Below, in pieces: positions 1 to 8,479 of a DNA stretch of 64,000 bases. Location of the stretch: assembly GCA_946415315.1 (NCBI GenBank), contig CAMKRZ010000010.1, positions 1 to 64,000 of the forward strand. Reading direction: 5' to 3'. Source of the stretch: an uncultured Lachnoclostridium sp. Its GTDB lineage: Bacteria; Bacillota; Clostridia; Lachnospirales; Lachnospiraceae. A program made the translations under genes and the position numbers. A model generated the notes under the pieces. It did no database searches. It saw only the letters and a program-made list of their open reading frames with translations, and was not told the origin of the DNA. The stretch's first letter is position 1. Every line of letters starts with the position of its first letter.

Positions 1-15
1 AGCTTACTGGGAACA

Positions 16-106
16 CCCCTGCATAGCAGGGGGTTTATTTGGTTCTTGAAACCAAGAATACCGCCAGCTGCATACACAACTGGCGGTACGGAACTTTTTA
101 ATTTTT
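16..106 (+). terminator. Tandem terminator-like hairpins, rightward
   Basis: Two hairpins lie ahead of the first gene. CCCCTGC/GCAGGGG (16-22 and 26-32, loop ATA) is followed by GTTTATTT. TACCGCCAG/CTGGCGGTA (59-67 and 80-88) is followed by a broken T tract at 95-106. The T tracts lie to the right, so they would end transcription entering from the left edge rather than that of the minus-strand gene at 213. No gene is visible from 1 to 212. Confidence 0.6.
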
Positions 107-212
107 CACTGTCCTCTTGACGGGGAGCACACCATTTTCTCTGCCGGCCTTTACTATGCTGTGAAAATCGTATCGATCGGAAAAGTCACCCTTCGGCGTT
201 TCCGAAGATACC

Positions 213-1271
213 TTAGAAGTTTCCGTGGATTGCCTTTACAAGCGACTGTGCATCCGGAGAAACCTTCTTAGCCTCGATGATGGAGACGAGGTCGCGGCGG
301 ACGAGATCCGCAAGGGCATCGTTCATGGTGCTCATGCCCTGTGCACGGCTCTGCTGCAGCATACTCGGAATCTGGATGGTCTTGCTCTCACGGATGAGGT
401 TCGTGATCGCGGGCGTTGCCAGCATAACCTCGGATGCGAGAATACGACCGCTGCCGTCCTTGAGAGGAAGAAGCTGCTGCGTGAAGACGCCGCGGATAAC
501 GTTGGCGAACTGTGCACGGATCTGCTCCTGTGCTTCCAGAGGGCTGGCGTCGATGATACGCTCGACAGTCTGAGCAGCCGATGTGGTGTGCAGCGTCGAA
601 AGAACGAGGTGACCGGTCTCGGCAGCGGTGATGGCAGCGGAGATGGTCTCGTAGTCACGCATTTCACCTACGAGGATAACATCGGGATCCTCACGGAGTG
701 CGGAGCGGAGAGCAAGCGAGAAGGACTCAACATCTCTGCCGACCTCACGCTGATGGATCATCGCCTTGTTGTGAGGATATACGTACTCGATCGGGTCCTC
801 AATCGTCATGATGTGACGCGCGGAGTTCATGTTGATATAGTTGACGACAGAAGCCAGCGTCGTGGACTTGCCACTACCGGTAGGTCCGGTTACGAGAACG
901 AGTCCGCGGGGCGTCTCAGCCATCTGACGGATCGCAGCGGGAAGACCGAGCTTCTCGAAAGTCGGAATGTTCTGCTGCAGAATACGGATGCTGGCAGCCA
1001 GATTGTTGCGCTGATGGTACACGTTCGCACGGATGCGAAGACCGTCGGGAAGCATGACACCGACATCCAGGTCCTTACCGGAGTTAACATAGTTGATTTG
1101 ATCCTCGCTCAGGATGGAGAAGATCATCTGCTTCGATTCCTCAGCGGTAGGGGTGGGATCCAGAATGGTCAGGACACCGTACCGTCTTACGGCCAGAGCA
1201 GTACCGACAGTGATATGAATATCGGAGCACTGCTGCTTTCTGGCATAGTTCATAATCTCTTCAAACGTCAT
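213..1271 (-). CDS. pilT: Type IV pilus retraction ATPase PilT
   Basis: Hexameric ATPase that depolymerises type IV pili at the inner face of the membrane and so drives twitching. The 352-residue product has the family's normal length. Visible motifs are Walker A GPTGSGKS (129-136), an Asp box around HIMTIEDP (153-160), Walker B around DVILVGEMRD (197-206), a His box around LSTLHTTSA (224-232) and an AITNLIRES segment near the C-terminus, close to the AIRNLIRE signature of PilT. The start chosen at 1271 follows AAAGGGGG on the minus strand; an upstream in-frame extension to 1361 lacks a ribosome site. That site lies inside the palindrome AAAGGGGGCCCCTTT. No other pilus gene is in the window, so it is probably a solitary locus, as pilT often is. 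Confidence 0.95.
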   Translation of the reverse strand: MTFEEIMNYARKQQCSDIHITVGTALAVRRYGVLTILDPTPTAEESKQMIFSILSEDQINYVNSGKDLDVGVMLPDGLRIRANVYHQRNNLAASIRILQQNIPTFEKLGLPAAIRQMAETPRGLVLVTGPTGSGKSTTLASVVNYINMNSARHIMTIEDPIEYVYPHNKAMIHQREVGRDVESFSLALRSALREDPDVILVGEMRDYETISAAITAAETGHLVLSTLHTTSAAQTVERIIDASPLEAQEQIRAQFANVIRGVFTQQLLPLKDGSGRILASEVMLATPAITNLIRESKTIQIPSMLQQSRAQGMSTMNDALADLVRRDLVSIIEAKKVSPDAQSLVKAIHGNF

Positions 1272-1533
1272 GAAAGGGGCCCCCTTTATTATAGTTTTGC
1301 GCATATCCGAAAGCCCGTCGGCAAGAAACCGATACCCTCTCTCTGGGCTCCCAACATACATATGTCAGTATATCACATTTGACTGGTGATTTTGAGCAGT
1401 TTCGGAAAAAGAAATATAACATGTTCTAATCAAAATGATTAGCCAATCTAATACATATACAACTCCGGGGATCGCGTGCAGGCCTGCGGCGAAAACAGCA
1501 CGGTTTTTCTTCTGTTTTTCATGATTTTGCACA
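1272..1533. other. Divergent intergenic region between pilT and marR
   Basis: This stretch separates the divergent pilT and marR genes. It is AT-rich and has no supportable gene. A short perfect inverted repeat CTAATC-AAAAT-GATTAG lies at 1426-1442 and could be a regulator site for pilT or a chance hairpin. A TATACT element read on the minus strand near 1370 could be a -10 box for pilT, but I find no convincing -35. Confidence 0.4.
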
Positions 1534-1562
1534 TTGACAAATGGAATATCTGATGGTAAAGT
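1534..1562 (+). promoter_or_regulatory. Sigma-A promoter of the marR-ABC operon
   Basis: TTGACA (1534-1539), a 17-bp spacer, then TAAAGT (1557-1562). The -35 is perfect and the -10 matches at four of six positions. The -10 overlaps the left arm of the MarR operator, so repressor binding should block polymerase. Confidence 0.75.
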
Positions 1563-1594
1563 TAACGTGTTAATTGTTAACGTGTTAACTTTAC
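1556..1594. promoter_or_regulatory. MarR-type operator, tandem TTAAC-GT-GTTAA boxes
   Basis: An 11-bp perfect inverted repeat GTAAAGTTAAC/GTTAACTTTAC (1556-1566 and 1584-1594) encloses two near-palindromic boxes TTAACGTGTTAA at 1562-1573 and 1577-1588, 15 bp apart. MarR dimers commonly bind TTAAC-type palindromes of this size. It lies between the -10 and the GTG start of the regulator, which predicts autorepression of the whole three-gene operon. Two adjacent sites allow cooperative binding. Confidence 0.8.
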
Positions 1595-1611
1595 TGCGAA
1601 AGGAGGAACTC

Positions 1612-2082
1612 GTGGACACCACAAAATCCAGTCAGGATCGTTTCAACATCGTTATGTCATTCCTGCGGACGGATCGTTTTCACCGCTGTGCGGCAGAGTC
1701 GCAGGTGAAGAAACTCGGCATTCACCGCAGTCAGCACATGATGCTGATGCATCTTGCCCGGTGCAAAGAGCCGCAGACACAGGCGGAGCTTGCGAAGGCG
1801 TTTGAGATCAGTCCGGCTGCCGTCACAGTCACGCTGCAGAAACTGGAGAAAGCCGGTTTCGTGACCAGGACTGCAGTCGAGGGCAACAATCGCGCGAAAA
1901 ATATCGCGATCACTCCGGAAGGCATGGACATTGTGCGGAAATCCTGGGAGTTGTACAAGGCGCTTGACGAGGCGATGCTTGCGGGACTGACGGAAGAGGA
2001 TCTGCAACATTTTTCGGATGTTCTTGCGCGCATGCAGGACAACCTGCGGCAGTACAGCCCGGAGGTCGCAACGCTAGAGTGA
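1612..2082 (+). CDS. MarR-family transcriptional regulator
   Basis: A 156-residue winged-helix regulator. The helix-turn-helix reads TQAELAKAFEISPAAVTVTL, followed by the LEKAGFVTR wing entry and a beta-hairpin with NNRAKNIAITPEG, the usual MarR order. Start: GTG at 1612, five bases after AAAGGAGG (1599-1606); an upstream reading-frame extension would run through the operator and is rejected. It is followed at 70 bp by two ABC exporter half-transporters, so it very probably represses the exporter until a ligand, often a toxic phenolic or an antibiotic, releases it. Confidence 0.92.
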   Translation: MDTTKSSQDRFNIVMSFLRTDRFHRCAAESQVKKLGIHRSQHMMLMHLARCKEPQTQAELAKAFEISPAAVTVTLQKLEKAGFVTRTAVEGNNRAKNIAITPEGMDIVRKSWELYKALDEAMLAGLTEEDLQHFSDVLARMQDNLRQYSPEVATLE

Positions 2083-2152
2083 GCAGTTCCGGGATCGGGT
2101 TCCGGTCCTTACACTACCTCGCAGAGGAACGAAGAAAGGAAACAGACAACAC

Positions 2153-3928
2153 ATGCAACCTATGAAATGGTCAAAGTATGTTAAACCGTACCTGGCATAC
2201 TTCATTCTCGGACCGCTGTGCATGATCGTGGAAGTCATCGGCGAAGTTGTCATGCCGAAGCTTCTCTCGGTCGTCATCAACAACGCGAATGAAGGAACGC
2301 TGAAGACGGGCACCAGCCTCGGGATCATGGCATTGATGATCCTGACGGCACTCATCATGATGGCCGGCGGCATCGGCGGCGCTTATTTTGCGTCGAAGGC
2401 CTCGGTCAGTTTTGCTGCGGATCTCCGCGCGGACGGATACCGCCGGATCCAACAGTATTCATTTGCAAACATCGATAAATTTTCCACGGGCTCGCTCGTG
2501 ACAAGACTCACGAACGACGTCACGCAGGTTCAGAATTTTGTCGCGATGGCGCTTCGTATGGCGCTCCGCGCGCCGGGCATGATGATCGCCGCGCTGATCA
2601 TGGCGATCATGCTCAACCCGCCGCTGTCGGTCGTCTTCGCAGTGTCGGTTCCCGCGATGCTTCTTGTGGTCGGCGGTATCATCCGCACCGGTTTCCCGCG
2701 TTTCGGGCGTGTGCAGAAGAAGGTTGACGACCTGAACTCGACGGTTCAGGAAAATGTCACCAACGTCCGCGTGGTCAAGAGCTTCGTCCGCGAAGACTAC
2801 GAGATCGAGAAGTTCCGCGAGGCAAACGGAAACCTGAAGAAAGCGGGCATCTCGGCGGCGAAGGTTATGATCTTCATGTCGCCCGTCATGACGCTGTTCA
2901 TGAACGGTACCATCATCGCCGTCATCCTGATCGGAGGACCGATGGTTCTCGATAACGGAATGAAGATCGGTGATCTCTCCGCATTCCTCACGTACGTAAC
3001 GCAGATCCTCTCGTCGCTCGTCATGGTGACATTCCTGCTGATGTTCTCCTCGCGTGCGCTGGCGTCTGCAAGACGTATCCGTGAGGTCATGGACGAGCCG
3101 CTCGACCTGACGGATGCCGATGCGCAGTGCAAGGATCTGATGGTGGAGAAAGGCGATATCACCTTCAAGAACGTCTCCTTCCGCTACTATAAGAACAGCG
3201 AAGAGAAGGTCCTCAACAATATCAACCTCGAGATCAAGGCCGGTTCGACAGTCGGCATCATCGGTTCCACAGGCTGCGGCAAGACAACACTTGTGTCGAT
3301 GATCCCGAGACTGTACGACGTGGATGAGGGCGAAGTTCTGGTCGACGGCGTGAACGTCCGCGACTATTCGCTCTACAACCTCCGTGAGGGCGTTTCCATG
3401 GTTCTTCAGAAGAACACGCTCTTCTCCGGTACGGTCACCGAGAACCTCCAGTGGGGCGATGAGAACGCCTCCGAGGAGGAGATCCGCCGCATGGCTGAGT
3501 ACGCCCAGGCGGACAAGTTCGTGTCCTCGTTCAAGGACGGCTACAACACCGTGATCGAGCAGGGCGGCACGAACGTCTCCGGCGGTCAGAAGCAGCGCCT
3601 TTGTATTGCGCGCGCGCTTCTCAAGAAGCCGAAGATCCTGATCCTCGACGACTCCACGAGCGCCGTTGACACGGCGACCGAAGCGCAGATCCGAAAGGCA
3701 TTTTCCGAGAAGGCGGTTGCAGGCGAGATGACCGATCCTTTCACGGAAAATCTCCGCAGGGCCACAAAACTCATCATCGCGCAGCGCATCAGCTCCGTGC
3801 AGGACGCCGACACCATCATCGTTATGGACGACGGCGTGATCACGGGTATGGGCACGCACGAAGAGCTCCTCGCGAACAATGTCGAATACCGCGAGATCTA
3901 CGAGTCTCAGACGGGAAAGGGGGCGTGA
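2153..3928 (+). CDS. ABC exporter half-transporter, degenerate-site subunit
   Basis: A 591-residue half-transporter: six-helix membrane domain in residues 1-320, then a nucleotide-binding domain with Walker A GSTGCGKT (371-378), signature VSGGQ (475-479) and Walker B ILILDD. The catalytic Glu is replaced by Asp500, and the switch His by Gln544 (IIAQRIS instead of IIAHRLS). This asymmetry is known from heterodimeric exporters of the TM287/288, BmrCD and LmrCD type, where this partner contributes the degenerate ATP site. Its stop is 4 bp before the next start, so the two halves are co-translated. An insert of about 15 residues precedes the switch region. Likely exports drugs or lipophilic compounds under MarR control. 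Confidence 0.93.
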   Translation: MQPMKWSKYVKPYLAYFILGPLCMIVEVIGEVVMPKLLSVVINNANEGTLKTGTSLGIMALMILTALIMMAGGIGGAYFASKASVSFAADLRADGYRRIQQYSFANIDKFSTGSLVTRLTNDVTQVQNFVAMALRMALRAPGMMIAALIMAIMLNPPLSVVFAVSVPAMLLVVGGIIRTGFPRFGRVQKKVDDLNSTVQENVTNVRVVKSFVREDYEIEKFREANGNLKKAGISAAKVMIFMSPVMTLFMNGTIIAVILIGGPMVLDNGMKIGDLSAFLTYVTQILSSLVMVTFLLMFSSRALASARRIREVMDEPLDLTDADAQCKDLMVEKGDITFKNVSFRYYKNSEEKVLNNINLEIKAGSTVGIIGSTGCGKTTLVSMIPRLYDVDEGEVLVDGVNVRDYSLYNLREGVSMVLQKNTLFSGTVTENLQWGDENASEEEIRRMAEYAQADKFVSSFKDGYNTVIEQGGTNVSGGQKQRLCIARALLKKPKILILDDSTSAVDTATEAQIRKAFSEKAVAGEMTDPFTENLRRATKLIIAQRISSVQDADTIIVMDDGVITGMGTHEELLANNVEYREIYESQTGKGA

Positions 3929-3932
3929 GCGG

Positions 3933-5879
3933 ATGGCAAGATCATTGGAACAACTGCAGCAGCAGTACAACAGCATAGCTAAGAAAAATGCCTTCAAGCA
4001 GCGTCCGCAGGGCGGTCCGAGAGGCCGCGGAATGATGGGCGGCAAGCCGAAGAGCGCGAAGAAGACGATCGCGAGACTTCTCACGTATATGAAAGGGTTT
4101 CGGCTGAGATTTGCGCTCGTTCTCGTGTGCATGCTCATGACCACGGTCACCAGCCTGATCGGAAGCTACCTTCTCGCGCCGATCATCAACAAGCTGACGC
4201 TTGCGGTCAATCCGGACAAGGAGATCAAAAGCTCGGTGTTCGAGCGGATCGCCGACAACTGGATCTCGAAGCTGACGGCGAGCTTCTTTGACAACGATAC
4301 CAAGGTAATGACCTACGTTCTGATGGCGCTGATCATGCTCGGTGCGATCTACTGCATCGGTGTCATCACGACATACACGCAGGCGCGTCTGATGCTCTCT
4401 ATCTCGCAGGGTATGATCGAGCGCATCCGCAACGACCTGTTTGCAAAACTTCAGAAGCTTCCGGTGCGGTACTTTGACTCCCGTCAGACCGGTGAGATCA
4501 TGTCCCGCTTCACCAACGATATCGACAACATCGATGTCATGATCAACAACTCGTTCACGCAGCTCGTGTCGGGCGCCGTGACGCTGGTGGGTACGTTCAT
4601 TTTCATGATCACCACGAGCTGGATCCTCACGCTGATCACGGTGGCGTTCATCCCGGTTCTCCTGTTCGGCGGTTTCACCATCGGCAAACTGAGCCGCAGA
4701 TACTATGCCGCTCAGCAGAGCGCTCTCGGTGCCGTGAACGGCTACATCGAGGAGACGGTCACCGGCCAGAAGGTCGTCAAGGTGTTCAACCACGAAGAGT
4801 GCTGCGTGGAAGAATTTTCCGCGCTCAACGACGACATGCGTGACAAGCAGTTCAAGGCGCAGTTCTGGGGCGGTGTGACCGGTCCGATCATGGGCAACAC
4901 CTCGCAGATTTCCTACGCGGCGACGGTCGGTATCGGCGGCGTGCTGATGATCTTCGGCAAGATCACGGCCGGCGGTCTCACGGTGTTCGCAACCTACTCG
5001 CGCCAGTTCGCAATGCCGATCAACATGCTCTCGCAGCAGATGGCTACGTTCTTCTCCGCGCTTGCGGGCGCTGAGCGTGTCTTCGAGGTGATGGACGAAG
5101 TTCCCGAGGCTCCGGATGTCGAGAATGCCGATCCGATGGAAAATATGAAGGGCCATGTTGTCATGGAGCATGTAACGTTCGGTTACAACCCTGACAAGAC
5201 CGTTCTCAAGGACATCAACCTCTACGCAAAGCCCGGTCAGAAGATTGCCTTCGTCGGTTCCACCGGCGCGGGCAAGACGACGATCACGAACCTGCTGAAC
5301 CGCTTCTACGACATTGACGAGGGTACGATCACGATCGACGGCGTCAACGTCAAGGACATCAAGCGCGACGTCCTGCGCAAGGACATCGCTATGGTTCTTC
5401 AGGATACGCACCTCTTCTCCGGCACGGTCATGGAAAATATCCGCTACGGCCGGCTGGATGCGACTGACGACGAAGTCATCGCTGCCGCAAAGACCGCTTC
5501 GGCGCACAGCTTCATCATGCGTCTCTCGGACGGCTACCAGACGAAGCTCGACGGCGACGGTGCGAACCTCTCGCAGGGACAGCGCCAGCTGCTGAACATC
5601 GCCCGCGCGGCTCTCTCGAAGGCTCCGATCCTCGTCCTCGACGAGGCGACCAGTTCGGTTGATACCCGTACCGAGCGTCACATCGAGCACGGTATGGACC
5701 GCCTGATGAAGGATCGCACGACCTTCGTCATCGCGCACCGCCTCTCGACGGTCCGCAACGCGAACGCCATCATGGTGCTCGAGCACGGCGAGATCATCGA
5801 GCGCGGTGACCACGACGACCTCCTCGCGCAGAAGGGACGTTACTATGAACTTTATACCGGCGTCAAGGAACTTGATTGA
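3933..5879 (+). CDS. ABC exporter half-transporter, consensus-site subunit
   Basis: A 648-residue partner of the preceding gene. After a Gln/Lys/Gly-rich cytosolic leader (about residues 1-45) come six membrane helices and a nucleotide-binding domain with Walker A GSTGAGKT (442-449), Walker B LVLDE with catalytic Glu571, and switch His602 in VIAHRLSTV. Its signature is LSQGQ (546-550) rather than LSGGQ. In the dimer its Walker motifs face the intact VSGGQ of the partner and form the hydrolytic site, while its LSQGQ faces the partner's Asp/Gln site. The ATG at 3933 follows GAAAGGGGG that overlaps the upstream stop. The operon ends at the hairpins after 5917. Confidence 0.93.
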   Translation: MARSLEQLQQQYNSIAKKNAFKQRPQGGPRGRGMMGGKPKSAKKTIARLLTYMKGFRLRFALVLVCMLMTTVTSLIGSYLLAPIINKLTLAVNPDKEIKSSVFERIADNWISKLTASFFDNDTKVMTYVLMALIMLGAIYCIGVITTYTQARLMLSISQGMIERIRNDLFAKLQKLPVRYFDSRQTGEIMSRFTNDIDNIDVMINNSFTQLVSGAVTLVGTFIFMITTSWILTLITVAFIPVLLFGGFTIGKLSRRYYAAQQSALGAVNGYIEETVTGQKVVKVFNHEECCVEEFSALNDDMRDKQFKAQFWGGVTGPIMGNTSQISYAATVGIGGVLMIFGKITAGGLTVFATYSRQFAMPINMLSQQMATFFSALAGAERVFEVMDEVPEAPDVENADPMENMKGHVVMEHVTFGYNPDKTVLKDINLYAKPGQKIAFVGSTGAGKTTITNLLNRFYDIDEGTITIDGVNVKDIKRDVLRKDIAMVLQDTHLFSGTVMENIRYGRLDATDDEVIAAAKTASAHSFIMRLSDGYQTKLDGDGANLSQGQRQLLNIARAALSKAPILVLDEATSSVDTRTERHIEHGMDRLMKDRTTFVIAHRLSTVRNANAIMVLEHGEIIERGDHDDLLAQKGRYYELYTGVKELD

Positions 5880-5916
5880 CGCTCCTCCTAAATAATCTCG
5901 GCAAGAAAGGCCGTTC

Positions 5917-5990
5917 TGCCGCCGAAGGGCGGCAAACAGTACCCCCGACACGTGGACACGCAGTGTCCGACGAGTCGGGGGTACTGTTTT
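5917..5990 (+). terminator. Strong terminator of the exporter operon
   Basis: A small hairpin TGCCGCC-GAAG-GGCGGCA (5917-5934) precedes a 16-bp perfect inverted repeat, AAACAGTACCCCCGAC at 5934-5949 pairing with 5974-5989. Its loop contains a nested hairpin GGACAC-GCA-GTGTCC. The right arm ends in TTTT, giving a rightward Rho-independent terminator; the leading AAA would do the same on the other strand. Confidence 0.8.
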
Positions 5991-6044
5991 GGGAGGGAAT
6001 GACCGGCTCTTCAGCTACATCATGGATATTGCAAATCGAGAATA

Positions 6045-6099
6045 ATTTATCGAAAAACGATAAATATTTATTGACTTTTAGTTCCTGAAGATGTATGAT
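6045..6099 (+). promoter_or_regulatory. Operator and sigma-A promoter of the DUF2975/YozG operon
   Basis: The perfect inverted repeat ATTTATCG-AAAAA-CGATAAAT (6045-6065) lies five bases upstream of the -35 TTGACT (6071-6076). A 17-bp spacer leads to TATGAT (6094-6099). The repeat is a fitting operator for the YozG-type repressor encoded two genes downstream (inference). The transcript then carries a 9-bp hairpin CTGCCGGGC-ATGG-GCCCGGCAG (6126-6147) before the AAAGGAG ribosome site at 6163. Confidence 0.7.
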
Positions 6100-6179
6100 G
6101 TCCGCGAACGGGATACGTGAAAACGCTGCCGGGCATGGGCCCGGCAGACTCCCGGTTACGGTAAAGGAGTGTTCAGGCT

Positions 6180-6752
6180 ATGAGCAGGACGGAGACACAG
6201 AACAGACAGTACCGTCTGTCCGTCGGACTTCGGATCATGACGGTAGCGATCGCAGCTTTTGCGGGGGGATTGATGGTTGTGGCGAGCGTCATACGGCGCT
6301 CAGTTCCGTACCTCATTTCGGATGAGGTATGGAGTCGGTTCGGGTTTCCGAAGACGGCGCAGACGCTCTCGTTTGAGCGGTGGGACGAGATCATGAGCGG
6401 GCATACGGTATTCTCCGTGATCGTGCTGGTGCTTTGCCTCGCGATCCTGTTTCGCTTCAATCTGGTCTGCGTGCAGATCGGGGCCGACAATTCATTTTCC
6501 AGGGAGAACGCGTCCGGATTTCAGACCATGGCGTGGCTCTCACTGGGGATCGTCGCCGTCTATGTGTGCAAGATCGCGCTGTATGTCAGCCGATGCATTT
6601 CGGGTGATTTTGCGAGAGCGGCCGTGATCCTCGCGGTTATTTACGGCTCCATGATCGTGGCATGCCTGATCTTCGCGTTTCTGTGCAGATCACTGTCCAA
6701 ACTCGTGTACAATGCCTACGAGGTCAAGCTTGAGAATGAGCTGACCATATAG
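6180..6752 (+). CDS. DUF2975 four-helix membrane protein
   Basis: A 190-residue protein with four predicted membrane helices (about residues 14-36, 77-98, 114-136 and 147-170) and the layout of DUF2975, including the conserved region after helix two reading IGADNSFSREN. The family has no established biochemical function. It is nearly always paired with a YozG-type HTH protein, as here, where that gene's ribosome site overlaps this stop codon. The pair is suspected to sense membrane state or an unknown signal. ATG 6180 lies 10 bases after AAAGGAG. Confidence 0.88.
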   Translation: MSRTETQNRQYRLSVGLRIMTVAIAAFAGGLMVVASVIRRSVPYLISDEVWSRFGFPKTAQTLSFERWDEIMSGHTVFSVIVLVLCLAILFRFNLVCVQIGADNSFSRENASGFQTMAWLSLGIVAVYVCKIALYVSRCISGDFARAAVILAVIYGSMIVACLIFAFLCRSLSKLVYNAYEVKLENELTI

Positions 6753-6762
6753 GAGGTGCAGG

Positions 6763-6993
6763 ATGATCATCGTGAATGTTGATGTTATGCTTGCCAAGCG
6801 GAAGATGAGCGTCACGGAGCTTGCGGACAAGGTCGGGATCACGATCGCCAACATGTCCGTTTTGAAGACCGGCAAGGCCAAGGCGATCAAGTTTTCCACG
6901 CTCGACAAGATCTGCGAGGCGCTGCACTGCCAGCCCGGGGACATTCTGGAACATGCGGAAGGGGAGATTTCCGATTCGTCGGAAAATGATTAA
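6763..6993 (+). CDS. YozG/HTH_26-type Cro/CI regulator
   Basis: A 76-residue single-domain helix-turn-helix protein of the short Cro/CI group that accompanies DUF2975. The core reads SVTELADKVGITIANMSVL followed by KFSTLDKICEALHCQPGDILEH, the typical ending of these repressors. An unusually perfect ribosome site AGGAGGTG (6751-6758) overlaps the stop of the previous gene. It probably autoregulates the operon through the ATTTATCG repeat at 6045. Confidence 0.92.
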   Translation: MIIVNVDVMLAKRKMSVTELADKVGITIANMSVLKTGKAKAIKFSTLDKICEALHCQPGDILEHAEGEISDSSEND

Positions 6994-7011
6994 TTCGGAG
7001 GGAGATTGCAG

Positions 7012-8448
7012 ATGGAAGAGAAGACACGTTTTTCGATTTTATTCAGACCGACGTTAGTGTACGCGGTATTGTTTACGTTTTGCCTATACGACAACGCCAA
7101 GGGCATACTGGTTGCGGTGCTCGGCCTGATCACGGTGCTGTACTGCAACCTGATCGACAGGAGGCAGATGCATGAGCGCAAGCGCGACAGACTGCTGTAC
7201 GAGATTGCGTTTGTCCTGCTGGCGCTTTCCTGCGGCCTGACGGACAACGACGGGATTGTGTTCTTCAACCTTGTCGGGATGCTGTTTGTGCTGGTTGTCA
7301 TGTTGCTCCATGATCACCAGGACGACGACAGCTGGAGCATCATGAAGTACCTGACAGAGATGGTCAGAACGGGCGTCAATGCGATAAACGGACTGTCACA
7401 TTTTCCTAACGATATTCGGGAGGAAAATGAACAGGCGGAGAGCGGGAGGAAAAAGGTCACGGGTTACATCCTGATCGGACTTCTGATCGCTATGCCGATG
7501 CTGGCGATCATCCTTGCGCTCCTTCGCTCCGCAGACGTTGTGTTCGCATCGGTGCTGAACGATATGTTTGAGAGTTTCGATGTGACAACGAGCGTGCTGA
7601 TCACGCTGATGATGGTGTTCGCATTTTTCTTCACGTATGCCGGCATGCGGTACTTTATCCGGCAGTCGCCGGTACAGCCGGAAGGGGAGAGAAAGCGCTA
7701 CGAACCGATCATCGCGATCACGGCGCTCTCGGTGATCTCCGTTGTGTACCTGCTGTTCTCGGGAATCCAGATCGCGTATCTGTTCATCGGGAACATGACG
7801 CTTCCGGACGGCTACACGTACGCGGAGTACGCGCGGGAAGGCTTCTTCCAGCTGCTTGCTGTATGTGCGCTGAACCTGATGATCGTGCTCTTCGTGCTCG
7901 CATGGTTCCGCGAGCATATTGTGCTCAAGGTGCTGCTCTCCGTCATTTCCGGATGCACGTACATCATGATCGCATCCTCCGCGATGCGCATGGTGATGTA
8001 CATAAGGGAGTACAACCTGACGAGAAAGAGGATCCTTGTTCTTTGGGCTTTGCTTGTGATCGGCGTTCTTCTGGCCGGCGTGATCGTACAGATTTTCAAA
8101 AAGGATTTCCGGCTGTTCCGATACAGTCTGGCCGTATGTGTCGTGTGCTACCTGGTGCTCTCGTTCGGAAGAATGGACTACTGGATCGCAAGATACGACG
8201 TGGATCACTGCGTTACGGAGCATAAAGACAGGGGGATACAATGGTTTGAGAGTACTGCCGAGCCGGATGTGCCGCTGGATTATCTCGCGGAGCTCTCGTG
8301 CGACGCGGCGCCGATCATTGCCGATTACAAGGGGTCGTGGGCGAACGATTACCGTGAGTCGATCTACGATGTGCAATATGACACGCTCAGACAATGGAAT
8401 CTGTCGCGGTATATGGCGCGGCAGGCGTTAAAGAAGAACGGAAAATGA
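7012..8448 (+). CDS. DUF4173 polytopic membrane protein
   Basis: A 478-residue protein with roughly ten to twelve hydrophobic segments and the signature stretch YTYAEYAREGFFQLL near the middle, which identifies DUF4173 (related to DUF4153). Function unknown. The C-terminal 80 residues are soluble and acidic/aromatic. ATG 7012 was chosen because GGAGGGAGA (6997-7005) gives normal spacing; a TTG six bases upstream is too close. Third gene of the operon starting at 6180, which suggests a shared role in membrane or envelope homeostasis (inference). Confidence 0.85.
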   Translation: MEEKTRFSILFRPTLVYAVLFTFCLYDNAKGILVAVLGLITVLYCNLIDRRQMHERKRDRLLYEIAFVLLALSCGLTDNDGIVFFNLVGMLFVLVVMLLHDHQDDDSWSIMKYLTEMVRTGVNAINGLSHFPNDIREENEQAESGRKKVTGYILIGLLIAMPMLAIILALLRSADVVFASVLNDMFESFDVTTSVLITLMMVFAFFFTYAGMRYFIRQSPVQPEGERKRYEPIIAITALSVISVVYLLFSGIQIAYLFIGNMTLPDGYTYAEYAREGFFQLLAVCALNLMIVLFVLAWFREHIVLKVLLSVISGCTYIMIASSAMRMVMYIREYNLTRKRILVLWALLVIGVLLAGVIVQIFKKDFRLFRYSLAVCVVCYLVLSFGRMDYWIARYDVDHCVTEHKDRGIQWFESTAEPDVPLDYLAELSCDAAPIIADYKGSWANDYRESIYDVQYDTLRQWNLSRYMARQALKKNGK

Positions 8449-8479
8449 AGCATCCGCGTCGGTGGAAACGGGAGGCACT

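Noticed and set aside
225..1382. 385-codon open frame on the plus strand opposite pilT
   Set aside because: It mirrors pilT, has no ribosome site and no family resemblance; a GC-rich antisense shadow.
1272..1533. A c-di-GMP or other riboswitch ahead of pilT
   Set aside because: The leader is short and I find no conserved riboswitch core; only one small inverted repeat.
2459..4150. 563-codon minus-strand frame opposite the first ABC gene
   Set aside because: No start site or motif; shadow of the plus-strand exporter gene.
3942..5951. 669-codon open frame on the minus strand opposite the second ABC gene
   Set aside because: His/Asp/Arg-rich translation typical of antisense shadows of GC-rich genes; all ABC motifs are on the plus strand.
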